Assembly: GCF_022348085.1 (NCBI RefSeq) | Contig: NZ_JAKRFN010000025.1 | Coordinates: 1-64,000 of the forward strand | DNA length: 64,000 bases | Direction of reading: 5' to 3' | Source: Mycobacterium sp. PSTR-4-N | Lineage (GTDB): Bacteria > Actinomycetota > Actinomycetes > Mycobacteriales > Mycobacteriaceae | Part shown: one piece after another, positions 9,315-16,344 of the stretch | Layout of the letters: each line of letters opens with the position of its first letter | How positions within the stretch are numbered: position 1 is the stretch's first letter | Notes under the pieces: generated by a model | What the model was told of the DNA's origin: nothing | What the model saw: the letters and a program-made list of their open reading frames with translations, nothing else | Databases searched by the model: none | Made by a program: the position numbers and the translations under genes

Positions 9315-10739
9315 ATGCCCCCAGTCCTAAATCGCTCGCCCGTGTATTACAACGACTGCCCACAGTCGTCGTTCTCACGATGCGATTTCGACGAGTCGGG
9401 CATGAACCTTCACCGGAATCCCGGCCGTCCTGGACAAACGCTTGCTATATTTGTCCATGGATTTGACGGTGACGGCTATGGAACATGGCTAGACTTTCCC
9501 AAGTACATATTTAACGGCACTCCCGACGGCACAGCAATCGACGTCGCAATATTTAGGTACGACACGGGACATATCGCTGCACTGAAACGAAAGGTCAATC
9601 TTCCAGTCGCAGCCGAACGTCTCGCGGAGTCTATTCGAGAGCTTTCGGCAACTTATAGCTCGATCTATTTTGTCTGCCACAGTCTCGGTGGGTTATTGGC
9701 GCATGTCGCGATCGAAAACTATCTAAATCAACACACATACAACCACAAGACGTTCAGCACGATAATTGGAGGCATGTTCCTTCTCGGCAGCCCTCGCGCC
9801 GGCAATTGGATGGCTTTGCCACTATTGACCTGGTTCTACCGCGAATTCAAGTGGTTGGCCCGATTCTCAGAGAGAATCACGTCCACTGAGAAATTCTTCA
9901 CTAATAACGTCGAAAGCGAAGCAGTTGCAGATCCGGGTCGTAAGCCGTTCTTGATTCCTCGATTTGTGTGCATGGGCAATGCCGATGCTGTTGCAGAAGA
10001 ATTCAGCGTGACCTACGGGATGCCGGCTGATCGAATCTACTACCCAGATCTAGACCATGGGCAGTTGCCAAAACCTACTTCCGCCACCTCGCTACAAGTT
10101 ACATGGCTATGTCGCGAGAAAAGGCGTATCGATCAATTGCGGGCGCAATGGTTCCGGGGCCGCGCACATGCAGCAACACACTCAGCCGAGAAATCGAAAC
10201 GTCGTGCCCTGTTTTTCGCTGAATTGTGGACCGACACGAGTGGTTTCGAATATCGAACTATATACGATCAGGCTCGACATGAAGTCGCTCTCGAGCATAG
10301 TAGCGACCGGACTGAGGTGGCGATTCACGATAAAGGTCAACTTGCCGAGGATGCTGCTGGGATTGACCTGCTGATTTCTGTCCACAGTACTCAACGCGTG
10401 CTCGCGACGCCGGAGTCCGAGCACAAAATTGTATTAGAAGCGCAACGACGCCACCAGCAAGAGAACAGCCTAACCGTCGCGATGGCGCCAGTCGGCAGAG
10501 ATTGTGCGCAAGCTTGCACAAAGATGGAGGCCTGGCTGGCCCCCAACCGCCCGTACCGGCGGTTCTACATTGAAGGGGCATCAGGTTCTGTTCAGCTCAA
10601 GTTGCTCATGCGAAAATGGTTGGACTCAATTCTTACTGAATCAATGAATTTCGCTAATTTTCAAGAGACCTCACTGGGCGATATTCTCCAGCCGCCGTCG
10701 CCTTACAGGCGCCTTGCTGATATCGAGGAATACAGATGA
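9315..10739 (+). CDS. Alpha/beta-hydrolase (lipase/esterase-like) with unassigned C-terminal domain
   Basis: The protein has 474 residues. The N-terminal half is an alpha/beta-hydrolase: an oxyanion-type loop in AIFVHGFDGDGYGTWL, then the nucleophile elbow FVCHSLGG with Ser123, resembling PGAP1/lipase-like hydrolases. The elbow has Cys instead of the first Gly. A DLDHG stretch near 250 may supply the catalytic His. Residues from about 295 to 474 match nothing I recognise but alternate strand and helix (RALFFAELW, IDLLISVHSTQ) like a small Rossmann/TIR-like domain. No signal peptide is visible, so it is probably cytosolic. It overlaps the next gene by ATGA, implying coupled synthesis. The start is uncertain because no clear Shine-Dalgarno sequence is seen. 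Its place between defence genes suggests an effector. Confidence 0.75.
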   Translation: MPPVLNRSPVYYNDCPQSSFSRCDFDESGMNLHRNPGRPGQTLAIFVHGFDGDGYGTWLDFPKYIFNGTPDGTAIDVAIFRYDTGHIAALKRKVNLPVAAERLAESIRELSATYSSIYFVCHSLGGLLAHVAIENYLNQHTYNHKTFSTIIGGMFLLGSPRAGNWMALPLLTWFYREFKWLARFSERITSTEKFFTNNVESEAVADPGRKPFLIPRFVCMGNADAVAEEFSVTYGMPADRIYYPDLDHGQLPKPTSATSLQVTWLCREKRRIDQLRAQWFRGRAHAATHSAEKSKRRALFFAELWTDTSGFEYRTIYDQARHEVALEHSSDRTEVAIHDKGQLAEDAAGIDLLISVHSTQRVLATPESEHKIVLEAQRRHQQENSLTVAMAPVGRDCAQACTKMEAWLAPNRPYRRFYIEGASGSVQLKLLMRKWLDSILTESMNFANFQETSLGDILQPPSPYRRLADIEEYR

Positions 10740-13162
10740 AGCTGGAATGGCTAGCCGCGGTTCTCCGGCCCCACGATATAGCCGCTCATCCAAACTTTCC
10801 AGTTCCGGAATATGACCGTCAACCACACGTAATTCTCGCGACCGCTATCCTGGGCAGGTCTACAGCTCGGTGGCCATCGACGACGGCAAAGATTGAAACC
10901 GAACCTTCGCACAAAGACTCTGAAACCCTAGGCGCCGAACTCGCGTTAAAGACGTTCGCCGACTCTACGCTACGCGCAGCGACGACGGATCTGTTCGGGT
11001 TGTTGGTGGAAGAAGATCTAGACCTCGGCGTACGCTGCGCTTTGACCTTAGTCGCCGCATCTGCCCTGGCCGAGCTCGAAGAGCGCGAATCCGTCGAGAA
11101 GATTCTGGCTCTCGGCCTAGATGCAACAGCCGCAAACGCGGATTTATCGCATAAACTGGTGCGCATCTGTTTACTGCAGCAATTAAGCCTTCGAAGGCGT
11201 GATTGGGGATCAAAGGACACGCGGCTGAGCAGTGAAGCGAACTCACTACTTGCCGAGGTTCGACCAGAAGCCGTTCCAGCTTTCAGCGTCGGGAAAGGCA
11301 GCACAACTGACTCGGGCGTCACCATCCGCAGAATTTGTGAGGCGCTTCAGTATGCGATTTGGTCAACTATTCCCAACACATTTACACCGTCTGAGCTGGG
11401 GAACGAGGACGCAATAGATTGGCGATCCATTGTGCAGCATGGGCGGTCCGAAGAAATACTGATTATTCACCGCACAGAAGCAGAGCAGTACGAACGTTTC
11501 GTGGAGTCGCAGTTTCGCCGGCTTTACAGCGACAGATCCATTAGGTTCGGAAACACTAGTTCCGACCTATTCTACGTGAATCTTCGCAATGAATTGTACG
11601 GATCGGGAGCAGTGTACGAGTCGCGGCAAAATCTAGCTGTTCTTAGACTAGTTGAAGCGGAACTAAGCGAGACTGGCACAAACTATGCTGACTGCTTAAG
11701 GCTGCTGCGTTACGGGCGGCATAGCGATCACTTGATGCTCGCACTCGACCGAGTGAGATTAGGCGGCCCGTTAGCCGCCCTTAGCGCCGATGCCCGCCAG
11801 GTCATCGCCCGAAGATTAACGCCCGGTCACGTTCGTAGCTCTGATCTTTCTGTACTTCGGGCTGCGGCCGATCTCCTATCAGAACCTGAGGCTGCCCGCG
11901 CGCTGTCTGCTGTCTTGGGTCTAATTGATGCAGGTAGCCCAACAAACGATCCGGGGAGATGGTCAGCCCACTTCGCTCGGTTGGAACGCAGCTGGCTTAC
12001 TGTCGCATCGCTGGCGAATGCTGCGGATGAAACCGACGAGACGGTACGAAAACTCTTGAGCGATGTTCGGCAGGCCAGCACGGATCTCAACGGTGAGAAC
12101 TACGACCAATCAGTAGATCTCGCCTACGCCAAAGCGTTCCAGAGTATCGAGGTCGGTGATGACTGGCGCGAATCAGAAGGCGGTGCCGATTGGGCCGCGT
12201 GGATCGAAGATGCCGATCTCTGGACATACACACGAGACGTCGCCCGTCAGAAGTTGGGCGTTCAGTTCGTGGCAGAAGGTCAGACGGTTTCGAACGTCAC
12301 TGGGGCTGGTGAGGTAATCGGCGACGCACTTTCTGGCCACCGCGTTCCACCAGAACAATTGAACGCGGCAGCAGATATTGTGGTCGCCGAGATCATTGAT
12401 CTGCAATTGGCGAATCAGAAGGGCAGGTTCCCGGGAGGTGGCCTGGATCCGGCTCAACTCGCGGTGGATCTCATACGCCTGGGAATCACCCGTGTCTGGG
12501 CTCCGTTCCTCGCGTTCCTTCTGGACCCCAGAGTCTCGAGGAAGTACAAGACCCGCGCGATTGATCGAGTTTTGACCTCCGGTATCGAGCTCCCGGCGGA
12601 ACACACGGATACCGTCGTTGAGGGCCTCGACAGCCTTCTGACCGCACGGGATGCAATGCCGGTAGAAGCAGATTCGATCCGCCCATATCCTGCTGGTGTC
12701 CGGCTGGCTGGATCATGGCAACTCGTCCAGGAACCCGAGCTTATGGGCATGTTGACGAGTCTCGCTGGCATGAACTCAACACGAGCTCGCATCGAAGCAG
12801 CAAAATGCCTATCGATGCTGGCCGCAAGGGCTGATTATTTGTGGCTGACACCACTAGCTCTTCAATCTAGCTATCAGCAAAACGCAGAAATGCAGGGCTA
12901 TGCCGCGAACGCCCTGGCCCTGCTGTCAAATCCAGTTTCCGCTGGGTCTGAGCCTTGCGTTCTCCGGCTAATTGATCTGATTCATTCCGACGGAATGATA
13001 GCGCCGCTCTTAGCAATCCGGGGTCTGGCAAACGGGTCCCTTAGAGTTGACCCTCGGCTGGTGTCTGCTGTGGAGCATGTTTCGGGCGCTCATCCGTCGC
13101 GGCGAGTCAGAGACGAAGCAGGTGAACTCATTTCGCGTCTACGAGGGCCAGCGAACTCTTGA
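10736..13162 (+). CDS. Large helical-repeat protein, partner of the upstream hydrolase
   Basis: This 808-residue protein has no recognised family. After a unique N-terminal segment (about 60 residues) it is almost wholly alpha-helical. The last 200 residues in particular read like HEAT/ARM repeats: Ala/Leu-rich helix pairs such as RIEAAKCLSMLAARADYLWL, then AANALALL and LLAIRGLANGSL. No Walker, nuclease or protease motif is visible. It overlaps the hydrolase gene by 4 bases and its stop lies 6 bases from the stop of the convergent XRE-peptidase gene. HEAT-like proteins often serve as binding or sensing scaffolds, so a sensor or inhibitor role for the hydrolase is plausible, but this is inference from context. 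Confidence 0.72.
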   Translation: MKLEWLAAVLRPHDIAAHPNFPVPEYDRQPHVILATAILGRSTARWPSTTAKIETEPSHKDSETLGAELALKTFADSTLRAATTDLFGLLVEEDLDLGVRCALTLVAASALAELEERESVEKILALGLDATAANADLSHKLVRICLLQQLSLRRRDWGSKDTRLSSEANSLLAEVRPEAVPAFSVGKGSTTDSGVTIRRICEALQYAIWSTIPNTFTPSELGNEDAIDWRSIVQHGRSEEILIIHRTEAEQYERFVESQFRRLYSDRSIRFGNTSSDLFYVNLRNELYGSGAVYESRQNLAVLRLVEAELSETGTNYADCLRLLRYGRHSDHLMLALDRVRLGGPLAALSADARQVIARRLTPGHVRSSDLSVLRAAADLLSEPEAARALSAVLGLIDAGSPTNDPGRWSAHFARLERSWLTVASLANAADETDETVRKLLSDVRQASTDLNGENYDQSVDLAYAKAFQSIEVGDDWRESEGGADWAAWIEDADLWTYTRDVARQKLGVQFVAEGQTVSNVTGAGEVIGDALSGHRVPPEQLNAAADIVVAEIIDLQLANQKGRFPGGGLDPAQLAVDLIRLGITRVWAPFLAFLLDPRVSRKYKTRAIDRVLTSGIELPAEHTDTVVEGLDSLLTARDAMPVEADSIRPYPAGVRLAGSWQLVQEPELMGMLTSLAGMNSTRARIEAAKCLSMLAARADYLWLTPLALQSSYQQNAEMQGYAANALALLSNPVSAGSEPCVLRLIDLIHSDGMIAPLLAIRGLANGSLRVDPRLVSAVEHVSGAHPSRRVRDEAGELISRLRGPANS

Positions 13163-13168
13163 ATCGCG

Positions 13169-14323
13169 TCAGTCGTGGACTGCAAGTGTCGAATCTGGCC
13201 GAACACTCGGGCGGTTGTCCGTGGCTGCCGCAACAACCAGCTCAAGCTGCTGCTGTGACACGGCGGCATGCCGTGCCAGGTCTTCTTTTGTAGTACCGTT
13301 CTCGGCCAATAGCGCAACCGCGGCACCAAGTAGAGACGGCGACTCCGGAGGACCGAGCGGGCCGGGTTCAGGTGTCCCCCAGCTTGATAGAGCAACATTG
13401 GCGCGCTTGTACGCAGACTCGGAGAACAATCCAAGACTGTGAGCCCTATAAACGAGAGCGCGCAGACTGATACCCCAGCGTCGTTTAGCCGCATGCAGCA
13501 TGTCCCAGTTGAGGGTACGGGGAAGGTCGTCGATGACCTCATCAGCAGGTGCCAGAAACGCGGAGGCAAAGTCCTGCGCTTGGTTCTCAATCACTTTCGA
13601 GCCCGGTTCCGCATCTGGATGCAGCAGCAGGTGCCCGAGTTCGTGAGCACAATCAAATCGGCTTCGGGCTTTGTCATCCTTCATCGAAGAGAGCAGCACG
13701 ACCGGACGCTCAGTCGCGGTCGTCGAAAATGCGTCCACGCGCCTGTCAAATTGGTCTCCCGGATAGCGGAGAACTAGGACTCCTCTTGCTTCGAGGAGTC
13801 GGACCACATGGGGAATCGGCCCCTCAGTGATCCCTAGCATCTGCCGGGCTTCCGCTGCGGCACGTTCGATGTCGGCTTGGGATACTTCGCCGAAGTAACC
13901 CTTCAACGACGGCAAGCTCGGCGGCGGAAGATCAACGAAGTCCTCTACGGCGGTGAGAACTTCTAACGCGAGTTCCGCGTGCGCGAGAGCCTGATCGCGA
14001 CTGATGGCCGGCGTAGCACGAAGCGAGCGGAAATGCGCCGACGCAGCGGGTATCGACTGATCGCCCACACTGCGCATCAGGAACTCGCGTGGTAGCCCTA
14101 ACCGAAGTGCTAGTTCGGCGGCCACGGCGGTTGTCGGCCGGTACTGCTCTCGTTCAAGCTGCGTGATAGCAGTGGGAGATATGTCGACTAATGCCGCAAG
14201 TTCAGCACGGGACATGCGAGCCATACGACGCGCGATGGATAGGCGTGCTCCGCTGAACGTCGCGACGGAGCCGCTACCCCGACGTCGGCGCGCAGCCTGA
14301 ACCGCATCACTTGAATCGCTCAT
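13169..14323 (-). CDS. XRE-family HTH protein with ImmA/IrrE metallopeptidase domain
   Basis: The protein has 384 residues. An XRE helix-turn-helix occupies about 28-85 (ARRMARMSRAELAALVDISP, then AITQLEREQYRP). The ImmA/IrrE (COG2856) zinc peptidase has FDCAHELGHLLLH with His227, Glu228 and His231. This architecture occurs in repressor-cleaving or self-regulating modules on mobile elements, where the protease relieves repression in response to DNA damage or another trigger. It overlaps the upstream unknown gene by ATGA (14320-14323), so the two form an operon. The C-terminal 100 residues (from about 285) look like a further helical region. The family call is firm; the substrate is unknown, and the partner protein is one candidate. 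Confidence 0.9.
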   Translation of the reverse strand: MSDSSDAVQAARRRRGSGSVATFSGARLSIARRMARMSRAELAALVDISPTAITQLEREQYRPTTAVAAELALRLGLPREFLMRSVGDQSIPAASAHFRSLRATPAISRDQALAHAELALEVLTAVEDFVDLPPPSLPSLKGYFGEVSQADIERAAAEARQMLGITEGPIPHVVRLLEARGVLVLRYPGDQFDRRVDAFSTTATERPVVLLSSMKDDKARSRFDCAHELGHLLLHPDAEPGSKVIENQAQDFASAFLAPADEVIDDLPRTLNWDMLHAAKRRWGISLRALVYRAHSLGLFSESAYKRANVALSSWGTPEPGPLGPPESPSLLGAAVALLAENGTTKEDLARHAAVSQQQLELVVAAATDNRPSVRPDSTLAVHD

Positions 14324-15087
14324 TCCCCTGCCGTCTTAGGCTTCGGCTTCAGGCGAATCTCCGGCTGAGGAAGCGGCCTTCGTTCGAATGTGTCTGGATC
14401 CGGCCCCGTTGGTGGCCGAGTACGGTCGGTCCGCATACCTCCGCCGCCTGCCTGATGCCACCAAACACGTTGCACTGCGAGCCAAGGGTTGTCATGGCTT
14501 AGCGTAGGTAGACCTATCCAGCCTGCGGTGTCTGGGTTAGATGAACCGCCGGCCCAGACCAAGACGACGTCACATAGGGCTCTCGGGTCACCTTCTGGAG
14601 GGAAGACACCATCGAAAAGAGTCCCGCTGCCAATTTGATATGGGTTGTAGCGTGTCCGGTTGTTACGGGCTGCAGCCTTCCGCACGTCACTCTCGCCAGC
14701 CCACTCAAATTCTGCCCACTCGGGTTCCGCGAGAGTGACCATTGGTTTCGCCTTCATTACTCGAAGACTGACGCCGCCGGACTCAATAAGAAGAGAATCA
14801 TTCGGTGCCGTGACATGCGCTCGTGGATCGAGTTTGCCGTCGCCCATATGAGACCAGCGCTCACGGAGTGCGAGTTCGCGAATGTTCTCGGCCGCCGTCA
14901 CGCCCAACGAACGAGGCGTGTCACCCAGTTCACTAGGCTCGTAGCGAGCGGTGTTGGCTCGCCATACTCGTGCAACTGTGGACTCAAGCACTTCAATCAC
15001 GCGGGTTTCCCGCAGCTGTTCAACTATGACATCAAGACGATTCGCAGCCGCCCGGTCCCATCGATCCATGCAATTAGTGAAGCACAC
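14320..15087 (-). CDS. Unknown protein co-transcribed with the XRE-ImmA/IrrE gene
   Basis: This 255-residue protein has no recognised domain. The first half has a helical N-terminus (RLDVIVEQLRETRVIEVLES) and the second half looks mixed alpha/beta, with several Trp residues (EPEWAEFEWAG, AVQRVWWHQAGGGG) and a Pro/Arg-rich C-terminus that is probably disordered. An internal ATG at 15069 (MDRWDR) is an alternative start; neither has a strong Shine-Dalgarno sequence. The ATGA overlap with the XRE-peptidase gene implies coupled translation. Being first in the operon, it could be the regulated or protected partner, or a toxin controlled by the HTH protein. I assign no function. Confidence 0.65.
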   Translation of the reverse strand: MCFTNCMDRWDRAAANRLDVIVEQLRETRVIEVLESTVARVWRANTARYEPSELGDTPRSLGVTAAENIRELALRERWSHMGDGKLDPRAHVTAPNDSLLIESGGVSLRVMKAKPMVTLAEPEWAEFEWAGESDVRKAAARNNRTRYNPYQIGSGTLFDGVFPPEGDPRALCDVVLVWAGGSSNPDTAGWIGLPTLSHDNPWLAVQRVWWHQAGGGGMRTDRTRPPTGPDPDTFERRPLPQPEIRLKPKPKTAGE

Positions 15088-15230
15088 ATGGCCTGAATCC
15101 GCGAGAAATGAAGTACTGCATGTCGCCGCAGAGTTGCGGTTGAACCTTCGTTTCCATCCTGCTCAGGTCTGCTTGCTCCGTCCTCCGGTCCGCAGTAGGT
15201 CCGCAGCACTCCACACTGAGGCAAGCAGCA

Positions 15231-15533
15231 CCCAACGCAACCAACGCCGCTCACATGCGACGTCGCCCGCGAGCCAACACAACCGTCTCACTCAAACTCC
15301 CAGGTCTCGTGGTTCGGGACGAAGAAGTCGCCGACACACGATCTTCCGGAGCCTCAGGGCCGCTTCCGCGACGCCACTCCCCATGCAGCCGACCTGAGAG
15401 CCGTTTGCCGTACCGCAGTAGATACCGCAGTGCCTTCGTTCGGAGTCAACACCAGCCAACGCAGCCAACACCGTATCCGCAGCTAGAGATATTTCTTCCT
15501 ACTGCTACCGGAGCTAGCAAACACAGCAAACGC
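15231..15533. repeat. Degenerate direct repeats resembling integrase arm-type sites
   Basis: Four copies of a motif close to AGCCAACRCAGCCAACRCC lie on the plus strand: CCCAACGCAACCAACGCC at 15231, GAGCCAACACAACCGTC at 15271, AGCCAACGCAGCCAACACC at 15454 and AGCAAACACAGCAAACGCC at 15515. Each copy is itself two tandem halves of about 9 bases. The last copy ends about 10 bases from the tRNA remnant. Short repeats flanking a tRNA core are typical of tyrosine-integrase attachment sites. The repeats are seen directly; the integrase role is inferred. Confidence 0.5.
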
Positions 15534-15543
15534 CCAGTTCAGA

Positions 15544-15585
15544 GGATTTTAAGTCCGCTGCCTCTGCCAATTGGGCTATGGGGGC
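15544..15585 (-). pseudogene. Truncated tRNA-Leu(UAA), 5' half only
   Basis: On the minus strand, bases 15585 down to 15544 read as the first 42 nucleotides of an actinobacterial tRNA-Leu: acceptor 5' strand GCCCCCA, a D-arm with AATTGGCAGAG, and the anticodon stem-loop GCGGACTTAAAATCC with anticodon TAA. After the anticodon loop the sequence departs (TCCTCTGAAC in place of TCCGC), and no T-arm or acceptor 3' strand follows. The break inside the anticodon stem is a common integrase crossover point. An intact copy must exist elsewhere, possibly at the other end of the element. It cannot function as it stands. Confidence 0.7.
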
Positions 15586-15655
15586 GTGCGTCTTCAGAAC
15601 ATACTTGAGGCCGCCTTGGCCCTGATGTCGCGCACCCGATGTAAGACTGGTCAAC

Positions 15656-16264
15656 ATGGCGGCGAGCTCCTATCACCACGGCAATCTGCGACAAGCGCTG
15701 CTCGAGCAGGCCGTCGAACTCGCTCGCACCGGCGGCCCCGATGCCGTGGTCATGCGCGACGTCCAGCGCGCCGTCGGCGTGAGTAATGCTGCGGCATATC
15801 GGCATTACTCCGATCGCCACGCACTTCTAAACGCCGTCAAAGAGCACGCGATGGGCCTTCTCGGCGACCAGATGCTCGAGGCGCTCTCCCACGTCCCCAA
15901 CCGTGGCCCCCGTGGCCCCCGCGCCCTGGCACGCCTCCGCGCCACCGGTCAGGCCTATGTCGATTTTGCACTCGCCGAACCCGGCCTGTTCCGTGCCGCG
16001 TTCTCCCCCGGCGAGTCGACTTCCGACGACGCCACTCTGTCGAGTCGTCACCCCTTCCGCATCCTCAGCGGCTGCATTGACGACCTGGTGACCGCCGGCC
16101 TCCTCGACGAGCGCAACCGCGACGGGCTGGACGAAGCCGCCTGGGCTTCGGTCCACGGGCTTTCGGTCCTCTACCTCGAGGGCCCCCTGGCGACGACCGA
16201 CGACGCGCGCAGAAAGGTGATCACCGACCGCCTGCTCAAGGTCATCGGCGCGGGCATCCGCTAG
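15656..16264 (+). CDS. TetR/AcrR-family transcriptional regulator
   Basis: The protein has 202 residues with an N-terminal TetR HTH (about 8-55: HHGNLRQALLEQAVELARTG, then VSNAAAYRHYSDRHALLNAV) and a C-terminal ligand-binding domain of the TetR WHG type (SVHGLSVLYLEGPL). It probably represses itself and the drug-efflux gene that follows 80 bases later on the same strand; the long inverted repeat between them (16274-16329) is the likely operator for the efflux gene. It is the first chromosomal gene right of the tRNA remnant. The family is certain; the inducer is unknown. Confidence 0.9.
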   Translation: MAASSYHHGNLRQALLEQAVELARTGGPDAVVMRDVQRAVGVSNAAAYRHYSDRHALLNAVKEHAMGLLGDQMLEALSHVPNRGPRGPRALARLRATGQAYVDFALAEPGLFRAAFSPGESTSDDATLSSRHPFRILSGCIDDLVTAGLLDERNRDGLDEAAWASVHGLSVLYLEGPLATTDDARRKVITDRLLKVIGAGIR

Positions 16265-16273
16265 CCACCCAAT

Positions 16274-16329
16274 ATGTTGACAGCGATAACTTCAACTGTC
16301 ATGCTCGACGAAGTTATCAGCGTCAACAT
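16274..16329. promoter_or_regulatory. Long inverted repeat, probable TetR operator
   Basis: Two 20-base arms at 16274-16293 and 16310-16329 are inverted copies differing at three neighbouring positions (ATGTTGACAGCGATAACTTC against the complement of the right arm), separated by 16 bases. A TTGACA element at 16277-16282 lies inside the left arm. The repeat ends 15 bases before the MFS start codon, so a bound dimer would block the efflux promoter. It might also form a cruciform or hairpin. Confidence 0.6.
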
Positions 16330-16344
16330 AAGGCGGTTCCTCCC

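Larger units (their letters stand above)
15088..15655. other. Non-coding right boundary of the island
   Basis: I see no gene in this 570-base stretch. It contains the degenerate direct repeats at 15231-15533 and the truncated tRNA-Leu at 15544-15585. Beyond it the sequence becomes GC-rich with ordinary chromosomal genes. Together these suggest the junction between an integrated element on the left and the chromosome on the right. No integrase or excisionase gene is present on either side within the window. Confidence 0.6.

Noticed and set aside
15231..15533. Repeats as a CRISPR array
   Set aside because: The repeats are about 18 bases, degenerate and irregularly spaced, with no cas gene nearby.
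15544..15585. tRNA-Leu(UAA) interrupted by a group I intron
   Set aside because: The anticodon loop is contiguous and no 3' half or intron core follows within the next several hundred bases.
1..15600. Prophage
   Set aside because: There are no structural, lysis, terminase or integrase genes; the content is a defence island rather than a phage.
16286..16317. ATAACTTC...GAAGTTAT arms resembling a loxP recombination site
   Set aside because: Only the outer 8 bases of each arm match loxP; the inner arm bases and core differ, and the palindrome extends further outward. A TetR operator explains it better.
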